The notes: generated by a model not told the origin, from the letters alone. A stretch of 64,000 nt of DNA from JACCZX01 sp963791315 (GCA_963791315.1 CAWBRQ010000002.1:481959-545958); one strand, 5' to 3'. Counted from the first letter of the stretch, positions 8,144 through 19,173 are shown. A program made the numbers and translations.

Positions 8144-9454
8144 GTGAAGCCGATAAAAATTGGCATGTTGGGCTTCGGCACCGTTGGCCGCGGTACGTAT
8201 GAAGTTTTGCAGCGCAATCAACAGGAAATTGCCCGGCGAGCCGGGCGCGGCATTGAGGTCGCAGCCATCACGGTGCGCGATGTCGACAAGGCACGCGCGA
8301 TTGTCGGCTCGAACGTTCCGGTGTCGTCGAATTTCAACGATGTAATTCGCAACCCAGACATCGACATTGTTGTAGAGCTGATGGGCGGCTATGAGCCCGC
8401 GTATTCGCTTGCGCTCGATGCGATCGAGCATGGCAAGCATGTCGTCACCGCCAACAAAGCGCTGCTCGCGCGGCACGGCAACGAGCTGTTCGACGCCGCA
8501 CGCGTGCATGGAGTGATGCTCGCATTCGAGGCTGCGGTGGCAGGCGGCATTCCAATCATCAAGGCACTGCGCGAGGGACTGACCGCGAACCGGATCGAGT
8601 GGATCGCAGGCATTATCAACGGCACCAGCAACTTCATTTTGTCGGAGATGCGCTCGCGTGGAATCACATTCGGCACTGCGCTTAAAGAGGCGCAACGGCT
8701 CGGTTATGCCGAGGCCGATCCGACGTTCGACATCGAGGGCATCGACGCCGCCCACAAGCTGGCGATCCTGTCTTCGATTGCGTTCGGAGTGCCGATCAAC
8801 ATCGACGCGGTCTACACCGAAGGCATTTCCAAGCTCGCCAAAGAGGACATCAAGTACGCCGAGCAGCTCGGGTACCGCATCAAGCTGCTCGCCATCACCA
8901 AACGAACGTCGGCAGGCATCGAGTTGCGCGTTCATCCAACGTTGGTTCCTCTGCAACGATTGATCGCGAACGTCGAAGGTGCGATGAACGCGGTTCTGAT
9001 CAAGGGCGACGCGGTCGGTACGACGCTCTACTACGGTCCGGGCGCGGGCTCGGAGCCGACTGCATCGGCCGTCATTGCCGATCTGGTTGACGTCACGCGC
9101 CTGCACACCGCTGATCCGGAAAACCACGTGCCCCACCTGGCGTTCCAGCCCGAGGGCGTCGCCGCGCTGCCATGGCTCAGCGTCGACGACACGGTCACTT
9201 CGTACTACTTCCGCATGCGCGTGGCCGACCAGCCCGGTGTGCTGGCCGACATCGCTCGCAATCTCGCCGATGGGCACATCTCGATCGATGCGTTGTTCCA
9301 GCGCGAGCCGTCAGAAGGTGAGAATCAGACCGACATCATCATGCTGACTCACGATGCCGTGGAGCGCGACGTGAATGCTGCGATCGCGCGCATCGAAGCG
9401 CTACCGACCGTGCTCGCGCCAGTGATTCGCGTGCGGCAAGAAGAATTGCTGTAG
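8144..9454 (+). CDS. hom: Homoserine dehydrogenase
   Basis: Reduces aspartate semialdehyde to homoserine, the branch point to threonine and methionine. The protein is 436 residues with a GTG start. The N-terminal NAD(P)-binding GFGTVGRG motif is at residues 10–17, the TANKALLARHG catalytic region follows, and a C-terminal ACT domain starts near residue 350 (YYFRMRVADQPGVLADIA), which normally senses threonine. It is separated from thrC by five bases, so the two are surely co-transcribed. Confidence 0.95.
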   Translation: MKPIKIGMLGFGTVGRGTYEVLQRNQQEIARRAGRGIEVAAITVRDVDKARAIVGSNVPVSSNFNDVIRNPDIDIVVELMGGYEPAYSLALDAIEHGKHVVTANKALLARHGNELFDAARVHGVMLAFEAAVAGGIPIIKALREGLTANRIEWIAGIINGTSNFILSEMRSRGITFGTALKEAQRLGYAEADPTFDIEGIDAAHKLAILSSIAFGVPINIDAVYTEGISKLAKEDIKYAEQLGYRIKLLAITKRTSAGIELRVHPTLVPLQRLIANVEGAMNAVLIKGDAVGTTLYYGPGAGSEPTASAVIADLVDVTRLHTADPENHVPHLAFQPEGVAALPWLSVDDTVTSYYFRMRVADQPGVLADIARNLADGHISIDALFQREPSEGENQTDIIMLTHDAVERDVNAAIARIEALPTVLAPVIRVRQEELL

Positions 9455-9459
9455 TCGCG

Positions 9460-11394
9460 ATGCGTTACGTATCGACGCGCGGTCGCGCGCCTGAGCAATC
9501 GTTCAGCGAAATTTTGCTGTCAGGGTTGGCAGCCGACGGCGGCTTGTATGTGCCTGCGTCGTATCCGCGCGTAAGCGCGACCGAACTCGACTCCTGGCGC
9601 TTGCTTTCGTACGCTGACCTGGCGAGCGCGGTGATCGGCAAGTTCGTCGACGACATCGCGCCCGACGAGCTTTCCATGCTCACCCGTGCAACCTACACGG
9701 CCGCGACCTTTACCCATGTACGCGACGGCAGCCGTGCAAGTGATATCACGCCGCTGCGCTGGCTCGCGCCTGGGCTCGGACTTCTTGAACTTGCCAACGG
9801 CCCTACGTTGGCGTTCAAGGACCTTGCGATGCAACTGCTGGGCGCGCTTTTTCAGCGCGTTCTCGAGCAGCGCGGAGAGCACTTGAATGTGCTTGGAGCG
9901 ACGTCGGGTGACACCGGTTCGGCTGCCGAATACGCGATGCGCGGCCGTGACCGCATCAATGTCTTCATGCTGTCGCCCAATGGAAGGATGAGCGAATTCC
10001 AGCGCGCGCAGATGTATTCGCTCACCGACGCGAATATATTTAACGTCGCTCTCGAAGGCGTGTTCGACGATTGTCAGGACATCGTCAAAAGCGTCGCCGG
10101 CGACCTCGAGTTCAAGCAGCGCTTCAGCATCGGCAGTGTCAACTCGATCAATTGGGGCAGGGTGGTGGCGCAGGTCGTGTACTACTTCAAGGGGTACTTG
10201 ACCGCGACCGAGTCCAGCGAGCAGAAAGTGTCGTTTGCCATACCGTCCGGCAACTTCGGCAACATCCTGTCGGGCTGGGTCGCGAAGCAAATGGGTCTGC
10301 CGGTCCACCGGCTGGTCCTTGCCACCAACGAAAACGACGTGCTCGACGAATTTTTTCGGAGCGGACGTTACCGTGTCCGTAGCAGCAGCGAGACGCATGC
10401 GACCAGCAGTCCGTCGATGGACATTTCGAAGGCGTCGAATTTCGAGCGTTTCATTTTCGATCTGGTCGAGCGCGATGCAGAGTTGTTGCGCGAACTCTGG
10501 TGGGAAGTCGATACGCGCAGCGAGTTTCATCTGGGCGGGACGCCCATCTGGCCGCTCGTCGGCGCGAGCGGGCTCGTCTCGGGCCGCAGCACGCATACCG
10601 ATCGAATTCGCACGATTCGCACAATGTTCGAGCGGTACGGCATCGTCATCGACCCGCATACCGCCGACGGCATCAAGGTCGCGCTCGAGCACATTGACCG
10701 GGATGTGCCAATGATTTGCCTCGAAACCGCGCTGCCGGCAAAGTTTCCGCAAACGATCGTGGAAGCGATCGGGCGCGAGCCCGCGCGGCCTGCGGCTTAC
10801 GTCGGACTTGAAGCACGCCCGCAGCGATTCGAAGTGCTTCCTGCCGACGCCGACGCAGTCAAATCCTTTATTGCCCGGCAGGTCGGCGTGAAAGCGATCG
10901 GCTTCATCGGCTACTCGAACAGCGGCAAGACGACGCTGATCGAAAAGCTGATTCCCATTTTTCGCTCGCGCGGCTTGTCCGTGTCGGCCGTGAAGAACGC
11001 GCATCACGGATTCGACATGGATCGGCCCGGCAAGGATTCCTTTCGTTATCGCGATGCCGGCGCGCAGCAAGTGCTGATCGCGACCGCCTCGCGTTGGGCG
11101 CTGCTGAGTGAAACGCCGCAACGCGCTGCGACGCTCGACGAGCTGCTGAGCGAGCTGGCGGCTTGCGATCTGGTCATTGTCGAAGGATTCAAGAGCGAAG
11201 GAAACATTCCGCGCATTGAAGTACGAAGAACTGCGAACGTCGATCCGCCGATTTTTCCGCACGATCCGAATGTTGTAGCGCTTGCGACCGACCATGCGGT
11301 GCACACCCGACTGCCGGTGCTCGACTTGAACGACCCCGATAAAATCGCTGCGTTTATCACGCAACTTCTGCAACTACCGGCGCCGCGCGTCTGA
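9460..11394 (+). CDS. thrC: Threonine synthase fused to MobB
   Basis: One uninterrupted frame of 644 residues carries two complete proteins. Residues 1 to about 475 are threonine synthase, converting O-phosphohomoserine to threonine, with PLP lysine Lys120 in LAFKDLAMQ and the start MRYVSTRG typical of the family. Residues from about 477 are MobB, a GTP-binding protein that assists molybdenum-cofactor guanylylation, with P-loop GYSNSGKT at 484–491. The GTG codon at 10888 would be a natural mobB start, but no stop codon separates it from thrC. Either the genes are truly fused or a single base change has removed the thrC stop. The downstream moeA–moaD–moaE genes explain why MobB sits here. Confidence 0.9.
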   Translation: MRYVSTRGRAPEQSFSEILLSGLAADGGLYVPASYPRVSATELDSWRLLSYADLASAVIGKFVDDIAPDELSMLTRATYTAATFTHVRDGSRASDITPLRWLAPGLGLLELANGPTLAFKDLAMQLLGALFQRVLEQRGEHLNVLGATSGDTGSAAEYAMRGRDRINVFMLSPNGRMSEFQRAQMYSLTDANIFNVALEGVFDDCQDIVKSVAGDLEFKQRFSIGSVNSINWGRVVAQVVYYFKGYLTATESSEQKVSFAIPSGNFGNILSGWVAKQMGLPVHRLVLATNENDVLDEFFRSGRYRVRSSSETHATSSPSMDISKASNFERFIFDLVERDAELLRELWWEVDTRSEFHLGGTPIWPLVGASGLVSGRSTHTDRIRTIRTMFERYGIVIDPHTADGIKVALEHIDRDVPMICLETALPAKFPQTIVEAIGREPARPAAYVGLEARPQRFEVLPADADAVKSFIARQVGVKAIGFIGYSNSGKTTLIEKLIPIFRSRGLSVSAVKNAHHGFDMDRPGKDSFRYRDAGAQQVLIATASRWALLSETPQRAATLDELLSELAACDLVIVEGFKSEGNIPRIEVRRTANVDPPIFPHDPNVVALATDHAVHTRLPVLDLNDPDKIAAFITQLLQLPAPRV

Positions 11395-11398
11395 TCCC

Positions 11399-12589
11399 TT
11401 GCTTTCTGTTGAACAAGCGCTAGAAAAGCTGCTTTCCGCAGCACAGCCGGTGACCGACGTCGAGCAGGTCGACACGATGCTGGCCAGCGGCCGTGTACTC
11501 GCGACTGCTGTTGTGTCGGCGATCGACGTGCCACCGCTCGACAACTCGCAGATGGACGGCTACGCGGTGCGTACCGCGGATATTCCCGGCATACCGACCA
11601 CACTGCGCATCAGCCAGCGCATTGCCGCCGGTCAGGTCGGCGTTGCGCTCGAGCCGGGGACTGCAGCGCGCATCTTTACCGGCGCTCCGATTCCCGCGGG
11701 AGCCGATGCGGTCATCATGCAGGAAAAGTGCGACGCTGTTGGCGACAAGGTGACGTTGAACGAACGGCCACCGCGCGGCGAGGCAATTCGCTTGGCGGGG
11801 ATCGACATCGGGCGTGGCGACGTGGTGTTAACGCCGGGTCTCCGATTGAAGCCACAGCATTGCGCACTCGCCGCATCCATCGGCGCCGCCCGGCTTACCG
11901 TGCATCGGCGGCTGCGTGTTGCCATGTTCTTTACCGGCGACGAGCTGGTGATGCCCGGCGAGCCGCTGCCGCCGGGTCGCATCTACAACTCGAACCGATT
12001 CATGTTGAGCGGTTTGCTCGCATCTCTGGGGTGCGATGTGAACGACCTGGGCATCGTGCCGGATGACTTGCAGAGCACGCGCGATACGCTCGTACGGGCG
12101 GCGGCGCACGCCGACTTGATCATCTCGTCCGGTGGTGTTTCGGTGGGCGAGGAAGATCACGTCAAGCCTGCGGTTCAGGCCGAAGGCTCGCTCGATCTGT
12201 GGCAAATCGCGATGAAACCCGGCAAGCCGCTCGCATTCGGTCATGTGCACGGAGTCCCGTTCATTGGATTGCCGGGCAATCCCGTCTCCAGCTTCGTTAC
12301 CTTCGTGCTGTTCGCGCGGCCTTTCATTCTGCAGCGCCAGGGACGAGTCGAGCCTCTGCGCACGCGTCTGCTGCGGGCGGACTTTGACTGGCAACAATCG
12401 AGTCGGAGACGAGAGTTCATGCGAGCGCGGTACAACGACAACGGTGGGCTCGATATTTTTCCCAACCAGAACTCTTCGGTGCTGACGTCAGTCACATGGG
12501 CCGACGGTCTGATCGACAATCCGTCCGAGCATTTGATTCATGCCGGGGATATCGTGCGCTTCCTGCCCTTTGCCGAGCTGCTGTCATGA
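11399..12589 (+). CDS. moeA: Molybdopterin molybdenumtransferase MoeA
   Basis: Inserts molybdate into adenylylated molybdopterin. A 396-residue protein of normal MoeA length with the signatures PPLDNSQMDGYAVR (residues about 43–56), FTGAPIPAGAD, FFTGDELV and SSGGVSVGEEDHVKP. It starts with TTG four bases after the thrC–mobB stop; no ATG lies near, and the family's usual N-terminus aligns with this TTG. Its stop overlaps the moaD start (ATGA), so cofactor genes are coupled. Confidence 0.92.
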   Translation: MLSVEQALEKLLSAAQPVTDVEQVDTMLASGRVLATAVVSAIDVPPLDNSQMDGYAVRTADIPGIPTTLRISQRIAAGQVGVALEPGTAARIFTGAPIPAGADAVIMQEKCDAVGDKVTLNERPPRGEAIRLAGIDIGRGDVVLTPGLRLKPQHCALAASIGAARLTVHRRLRVAMFFTGDELVMPGEPLPPGRIYNSNRFMLSGLLASLGCDVNDLGIVPDDLQSTRDTLVRAAAHADLIISSGGVSVGEEDHVKPAVQAEGSLDLWQIAMKPGKPLAFGHVHGVPFIGLPGNPVSSFVTFVLFARPFILQRQGRVEPLRTRLLRADFDWQQSSRRREFMRARYNDNGGLDIFPNQNSSVLTSVTWADGLIDNPSEHLIHAGDIVRFLPFAELLS

Positions 12590-12843
12590 AACTGCACGTT
12601 CTGTACTTTGCGGCGCTTCGCGAACGCGTCGGTCGCGGTGAAGAAGCAGTCAACGCGCCCGACGGCGTCGCAAATGTTGCGCAGCTACGCGACTGGCTGG
12701 CGCAGCGCGGTGAACCTTGGCAGGAAGCGTTTGCAGAGACGCGACGCGTGCGCGCGGCGGTCGATCAAACGATGGTCGATGATCACCACGCCCTGCATGA
12801 CGGCGCCGAAGTTGCGTTCTTTCCTCCGGTGACAGGCGGCTAG
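12586..12843 (+). CDS. moaD: Molybdopterin synthase small subunit MoaD
   Basis: The ubiquitin-like sulfur carrier of molybdopterin synthase. The 85-residue product begins MKLHVLYFAALRERVG and ends with the essential VTGG, whose terminal glycine carries the thiocarboxylate. An upstream in-frame ATG would add 30 residues from the moeA reading region; I chose the ATG at 12586 because it overlaps the moeA stop and matches the family N-terminus. It is followed without a gap by moaE. Confidence 0.92.
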   Translation: MKLHVLYFAALRERVGRGEEAVNAPDGVANVAQLRDWLAQRGEPWQEAFAETRRVRAAVDQTMVDDHHALHDGAEVAFFPPVTGG

Positions 12844-13299
12844 ATGCCGGTGTGCGTGCAGCGCGAGGATTTTGACGCCGGCGCCGAGATCGCTCGTTTG
12901 CGAGCGAACAATCCGAAAGTCGGCGCCGTCGCAAGCTTTATCGGCATCGTGCGCGACTTGAATGAAGGCGCTGCCGTGGGCTCGATCACGCTCGAGCACT
13001 ATCCCGGCATGACGGAGAAATCGTTGGCGGCGATTGCCGAGCAAGCAAAAACGCGATGGCGATTGCTCGATGTGCTGATCATCCACCGGATCGGCACCCT
13101 TGCGCCAACCGACCAGATCGTGCTGGTGGTGACGACCAGCTCACACCGCGGCGACGCGTTCGCAGCGTGTCAGTTCGTGATGGATTATCTGAAAACCGAT
13201 GCGCCGTTCTGGAAGAAGGAAACGACCGACACAGGTGTGCGCTGGGTCGACGCGCGCGACAGTGATGCTGATTCGCGGAAACGCTGGAAGGCCGACTAG
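12844..13299 (+). CDS. moaE: Molybdopterin synthase large subunit MoaE
   Basis: The catalytic subunit of molybdopterin synthase, converting precursor Z (cPMP) to molybdopterin with sulfur from MoaD. It is 151 residues, with FIGIVRD, SSHRGDAFAAC and the active-site lysine region DAPFWKKE. It begins directly after the moaD stop. Its stop TAG lies in the palindrome CTAG (13296–13299), which also supplies the stop codon of the convergent tamB gene. Confidence 0.94.
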   Translation: MPVCVQREDFDAGAEIARLRANNPKVGAVASFIGIVRDLNEGAAVGSITLEHYPGMTEKSLAAIAEQAKTRWRLLDVLIIHRIGTLAPTDQIVLVVTTSSHRGDAFAACQFVMDYLKTDAPFWKKETTDTGVRWVDARDSDADSRKRWKAD

Positions 13300-16200
13300 T
13301 CGAAGGCGATCGAGTAAACCAGATCGAGCGCCGTCGTAGTGCCTGTGCGTCCGATCAATGACAGACGCCGGCTGATCTGGTAGTTCAACGCGACGTAGCT
13401 GGCCGCACCCGAGATTGCCTGCTCGAAGGTCAAGTAGAGATCGTCGCTCAGGCGTTTGCCGATCGCAACGAAATCGCTGGAGGCGGTGGTGCCGGTCGCG
13501 CTGCGCAGCGTGCCCGCTACCGTTTCGCGCGGCAGTATCGAAGAGCTGTCCTGCCCAGGACGCAAACTGACTTCGTCGATGCCGAGTGATCGCATCACAC
13601 TGGTGCTGGCGCTGTCGCTCTGACCAGCAAGCAACGCGCTTGCTGCCGCTGACAGAAGCGCGCGCTCCTGTCCGCCGTCGCCCGCTCCCCCTGGTGGCCT
13701 GCCGAGCACCAGCCAGTTGAGCTTTTCAACATCGGGCATCGACGGGTCCGAATACAACCTTACGATTGGCCGCGCGGCAGTGCCGCCGACGGAGACACCG
13801 ACTTCGACCGGCAACCCAGTGCGCACCGCCAACACGTTCAAGGCTGGATTTTCTATCGGCCCTTGAAACGTCAGGATGCCGCGTTCGATCTGCAATCGCT
13901 GCCCGTAACCCTGGTAGGTGCCGCCACGCGTGCGCACATTTCCCTCGGCCAGCAACTGGCCAGGGCGTCCCGAGATGTCGAGCGCACCGTCAAGCCGCGC
14001 TTCGAGGCCGGCGCCGCGAATGTAGAAGCGATTGCCGAGGTTACCGCGGATATCCAGCGTGACATCAACCGCTGCATCGGCCTTGGACGGCTGCTCGGCG
14101 CGCACCACGACCACGTCGCTCGGCAGGCTGCGTGCGCCGCGCAGGCGCGAGAAATCGATGTACGCACCATCGACTTGCAGCTTTGCATATAAGTCTGCGC
14201 GCTCGGGCGCCAGCGTGATTCCACCTTCGCCGCTGAGAACCATCCATCGATCGGGCCGCTGCAATACGGGCAAGCGATCGGCCTGGATGCCCACGCTGCC
14301 AGTCAACGTGCGTAGTGCGATGCGGGCAACTGCCCGCAGGCGCCCGGGGTTCTCGAAGCTCACGCCCTCGGTGGCCCGCTTGTCGTCCGGCGCCACGCGA
14401 GGCATGCCGATGAAGACAAGCTCGTTGACCACCAGCACGCCGTCCTCAAGATTCGCGTCGAGCGTTCCGTCTTCGAGCCGCAAGCCTTGCTCGACATATG
14501 CGATGCGCAGTCCGCTTGCGCGAATCGGTCCCGAGGCTGTCGGTTCGGCAGGTGTCCCGGAAATCGCGGTCTTGATGCTGCCCGAGCCCTGCACCTGCAC
14601 GCTGTCGCCGATCAGCGGCCCCATCCAGCTGAGGTCGGGCAGGACGGCATCGATGTCGATTCGAAACGGGCGAGTGCGCGCGATCTGCACATCGCCACTG
14701 GTGTCGATGTAGGCATCGATGGCCGCGTCCAATCGGCCCAGCGCCTTTCCCCGTACGTAGGCGGTGCCGGTCACGCGATTGTTCAGCACGCTCAACGCCA
14801 GACCGAGATCGCTGATGCCGATCGGGTGCAGTGCGTCGATCCCGCCGTAGATATCGCCCGTTGTGCGCTCGACGACGACGACACCCGTGAGCGTCTCGGC
14901 AAGTTCGAGCTCCCAGCGACCTCGCAACGTCAATGGCGGCCGCTCGCTGCTACCGGTTCGCACAACTCGGCGCGCGGCAGTTGCGCGCGCGTCGAGCGTC
15001 TGCGGCTTGAGCCCATCGAAGGTACCTGACGTGCGCCACCGCCCACCGTTGAGCTGAACCTCGACCGTGGAAAACTGCGTACCGCGTGCGTCGAAGCGCG
15101 CCGGCCCGAAGGCCATCGATCCCGGCGCGATGAATATCGGGGCCGATTCCGACAAGTGCAGCTCGAGCGGTTTACCACTGTCGGCGGTGATCAGTGATCC
15201 ACGCCACGCAGAGTTTTGAGCGTTATCCGCACGCCAGCCGCCGTTGGCGACGATTCGTACCGGCTGCTTCGACAGTGTCGTACCGTTCAATTCAAGCGTG
15301 TGGTCCGACGTCACGCCGCGCGCGATCAAGGTCGCGCTAGCCAGCGATGCATCGGCATTGGGTGCGCGATGTCCGGTCACCTTCACCGAGACTTCGAGCG
15401 GAGCGTTGGCAGCCATGCCAGCGTGAATCGACGCGATCATGCTGTCGACGGTCTGGCTATTGGCAAACTTCAAGTCGCTCGCGGTGATTTCGGCGCGCAA
15501 TTGAGGCGCCGAAAATTCGCCGCTTGCGGTGCCATTTACCGTCACGCTGCCCGATGTGCGCGGCACGATCTCCGCCAGCTGCGGCGCGATCAGCTCGAAC
15601 GTCAACTCGCGTCCTGCGCCCAGCCCTCCGCGTGCTGTCAGGCGTGCCGAGCGCGATGCGACGTTGATGTCCACGTCGATGCGCTGGTCCGCCACCGCTA
15701 CCGTTGCCCGGCCGTCCAGCGCGCGGCCCATCAATTGACTGTCGGCGAGCGCGAGTTCCGCCCTGCCGACGATCGTCGGCTTGAATCGGGCATCGAGCTC
15801 GATAGTGCCGTTTAGTCGCGTGTCGAGCCCTTTGACGAGCCGTGCGAGGTCGAGCTTGTCGAATGCGCCCTTCGCGCGGGCAGCATAATTTCCGTGCAGT
15901 TCAATGCGGCCTGTCAGTTCGGCGGTGCCGTCGGCAATCCGCAATCGCGCAGTCTCGATATTGAGGACGTGATCGCGCAGAAGCAGATTGAAATCTGCCG
16001 CTAACTCCAGACCCTTGACTTTGCCGACGGTGATTGCGGTGTCGGTTCGCAACGTTCCGGTGAATCGCTGAGTTTGATCGAACAACACATAGTTAAGAAC
16101 GCCGTCGATGCGGGTCGGCGCGGCTGTCGAATAGATTGTCGATGCGTCGATGCCGGCCAACGCCAGCTTCGCGTTGGTGCCGTTGGCCGCGGACCAGGTC

Positions 16201-17272
16201 AGGCTTCCGCTGGCAGCGCCCCGAATCCCTTCAACACGCTGCAGTGCGAGCGTCAACGTACTCGGCGGACCAGGTGAGAGTGCCACGTGCCAATCGCACC
16301 GGCACACGTTGCTTGTCGATCGGCCCGGCGTCCAGATTCTCGACTGAAAACGGGCCGTCAAGACTAAAGTCGGCGGTCGCAGCAGTGGCGCTCGAGAATT
16401 GGCTTCAGGTCGATCCGACCGCGAAGCCGCATCGTGGGTGCGCCTTCGAACCATGCTGCAGGGTTGAAGTGAGCGATGTCGGCATTCAGCTGCGCCAGCG
16501 GCACAGCAGCGAACGGCGTCAAACGCGCGGTGAGCTGCGCGCGTGCATCCGGGCCGTCCGCTTCCATTTCAACGAATGCATCGAGCAGAGTGCCGCTGGC
16601 GCGTAACTTCGCGGTCACGCCGTGGTCGCGCAGGGTGGATGCGACTTGCGCGTCGGCGCGCAGCGCGAACGGACTGCGCGCGTCGATGCGACTGTTTACG
16701 GTGACCTTGCTCGGCCCGTCTTGGAACGCGCCTCGCTCGATAAGTATTTCGTCGGCGTTCAAGCGAATATCGGCTGCGATGCTGCTGACCACGCGCGGCG
16801 TATCGCCGCGCGCTCCGAGACGCAGTTCTCCGATGTTCAGGTTGCGCACTCGCAAGTCGATAGGCATCGCCAACGTTGCCGGGGGTTGCGCAGCCTCGGA
16901 GCTGGGCACCCAATCCAATGCGGCAGTGCGAGCCGTGACGCGCTCGAAATCGAAGATGCGCTGCCGCCACCGCAGCTCGTACGGTTCAACGGCGATATCG
17001 GCCGCTTGCAATGACCAGGTTGGCCCACTCACCGACAAGCTGCCGGCAGTGAAGCCATCGCGCAGCGATCCCGCCACGTCGCTCACGACAACCGATGTAT
17101 TCAACCGCGAATTCAGCAACACGACGAAGCGCAAGCCGCTGCTCGTCGTATACATCCACCACAGTGCCGCTGAACCCGCAACGACGATGAACAACGACCC
17201 GACGACAAGCCCGATGAGCGTTGTGCGCCAACGCGAGCGTCGGCGTGGTGTTGGACTCTGTAGGTCGCTCAT
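13296..17272 (-). CDS. tamB: Translocation and assembly module protein TamB (two frameshifts)
   Basis: An inner-membrane-anchored periplasm-spanning protein that works with TamA in outer-membrane assembly and lipid transport. The start (17272) gives an N-terminal membrane anchor (about residues 19–43) followed by AsmA/TamB-type repeats. The C-terminal DUF490 domain (FQGPIENPALNVLA, PGQDSS, ending in a beta-strand YSIAFD) lies near 13.3–13.9 kb. The reading frame breaks near 16.40 kb and again near 16.26 kb. The piece between (SLDGPFSVENLDAG…LARGTLTWS) is clearly TamB-like, but sits in the third frame. Both breaks fit single-base errors. The gene starts five bases after tamA ends. Confidence 0.82.
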
Positions 17273-17277
17273 GCGGG

Positions 17278-19080
17278 TTAGAACGCGATAGCGACCGAAA
17301 AGTGCAGTCGAACCTGCTTGTCACGCTCGCCGTACGCGAGGTCAACCGCGATCGGGCCGGCCAATGTGCGCCAGCGCACGCCCATTCCAACACCGACTGC
17401 GGCTCTCAGATCGTTGAACGAGTCCGCGGCGTCGCCGACGTCGACGAATCCGGCTACCCCCCAGTTGCCGCCCCAGCGCTGCAGCCAGTGAACGTATTCG
17501 ACCGAACCCAATGCCAATGCGCGTCCGCCGACGGTCGCTCCGCCCGGCGGACGCCGAGGCTTTGGTAGTCGTATCCGCGCACGGTGGTCGAGCCGCCGGT
17601 GCGAAACAGAAAACGCGTTGGCACGACGTCGGCGGTATCGGCCCTAACCGCGCCCAGTTCGCCACGCGCAATCAAAACGTCGCGCTCGCCGACCGCGAAA
17701 TACTGCGAAATCCGGCTGTAGCCGCGCACGAATGTTTCGTTCAGGTTGGCGCCACTGATACCGACTGTGCCCTCGAGCTCGATCACGTTGCCGTGGCGCG
17801 GATTGATGATGTCGTCTACATCGCGACGGATCCATGTGTACGTTGTCGACACCGTATCGAGCTCGATCAATGGTTCCAGCGGGGTCTTGCGTTCCTCATG
17901 TTCGAAGTTCACACCCAGCTTGGTTTCGATGTGACGCGCGCCGCGCGTTCCGCGCAAGCGAGCGCGAGACGCGCCGACGCTCCAGCGCTTGACACGCAAG
18001 TCTTCGATGTCAGAGTCTTCGACCAGGGCGCCGACGCTGTCGCGCGCTCCATTGGGCTTCGGCGGCAGCAACAGATCGACGTACGCCGAAGCCGCCGTTC
18101 TGATCGATGCGTGCGCCGCTCTGCAGCGCATATGGGCGCCCGAAGGTCAGCGACTGCCGATAGGAAAGCTCCAGATGAGCGCCGGTATTTGAAGCAACAC
18201 CGACGCCGACACTGACCCGCTTGGTGCGCGACTCGCGTAATACCAGGCGCAGCGGCGCGTTCTCGGGATGAGCCGGGTCGAGCTGCACCGAAGCAAGCAC
18301 CGATGAAAAGTAAGGAGTCTCTTCGAGCGCCTGCTGGAATTCGACCAGCTTGGCGCGATCGAAGCGGTCGCCGACCTTGAAGGGGTTGTAGCGCTGGACG
18401 AGGTTCGCGTCGTAGCGCTCCAGCCCGGTAATCTGCAACTCTCCGACGGTGTATGGAGGACCGCTGTCGATCTCGACTCGGAGCGCGGCGGTTGATTCGT
18501 CTGGATTCACCGCTGCTTCGGAATCGACCAGCTTGGCGCCGGCGAAATCGCGCGCTTGTATTGCCGCCAGCAGCTCCGTCTTAGCCGCCTCCCATTGGGG
18601 CGAGCGAAACGGCATACCTACCGTGAGCGGCCACTGGGCACGCAATGCGGCTGCGCGGTCCGCAAAGGCGGGTTCGCTGAGCGCGCCGGTAAACTTCAGA
18701 TCGAGCGTACCGACGTTCGTTCTGCGGCCGAGCTCGATGATCAGGCGGTAGCGCGCGCCTGCGGCGGCGGCTGGAACCGGCTCGAAGCGCAGCGTCGGAT
18801 CGAAATAGCCCTCAGTGGCGAGGACTTCGAGCACGGCACGCTCCGCGCGGCGCAGCTCACGTTCTTCATCCGCCTCGTCGGCTTCGGGCTCGATCGTGAA
18901 GCGAGCGAGCGCCTCATTCACCAGGCCGCCCAGCGGGGCGGGTAGAGACGTCCCCGAAGTTACGATGGGTTGCGTGGTTTGCCCCGACGCGGTCAGTGGC
19001 CAGGCGAGAATAATGGCCAGAACCGCAGCCGATAGATGACGTTGCACTGTATGAGCGAGGTGGTTCTCCGATGCTAGCAA
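17278..19080 (-). CDS. tamA: Outer-membrane assembly protein TamA (two frameshifts)
   Basis: A BamA-family outer-membrane beta-barrel partner of TamB. The start at 19080 gives a signal peptide (hydrophobic LSAAVLAIILAWPLTASGQ), then POTRA domains (to about residue 280) and a surface-antigen barrel ending RLHFSVAIAF with the terminal phenylalanine required for barrel insertion. The frame shifts near 18.09 kb (after SGARIDQNGG, continuing as AYVDLLLPPKPNG) and near 17.54 kb (before GGATVGGRALALGSVEY). The second fits one missing base in a C/G run. The conserved RGY motif (VRGYDYQSLGVRR) is intact. Confidence 0.83.
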
Positions 19081-19110
19081 AGGGTGTCGCCTGGACCACC
19101 GGAATCGCTG

Positions 19111-19138
19111 CTTGATTGACCGAGCTCAATCCCAAGAT
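19111..19138 (+). promoter_or_regulatory. Sigma-32-like heat-shock promoter candidate for clpB
   Basis: CTTGATT at 19111–19117 and CCCAAGAT at 19131–19138 are separated by exactly 13 bases, which resembles the sigma-32 pattern CTTGAAA–N(11–16)–CCCCATnT. It lies 36 bases upstream of the clpB start. The two halves also contain a perfect inverted repeat, GATTGA-N6-TCAATC. Inference only. Confidence 0.45.
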
Positions 19139-19173
19139 ATGCGTTGATCAACTATTGAGCCCAAAATCAGAAC

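Noticed and set aside
16250..18100. Several short tamA and tamB frames could be separate small genes.
   Set aside because: They join into full-length TamA and TamB once single-base shifts are allowed.
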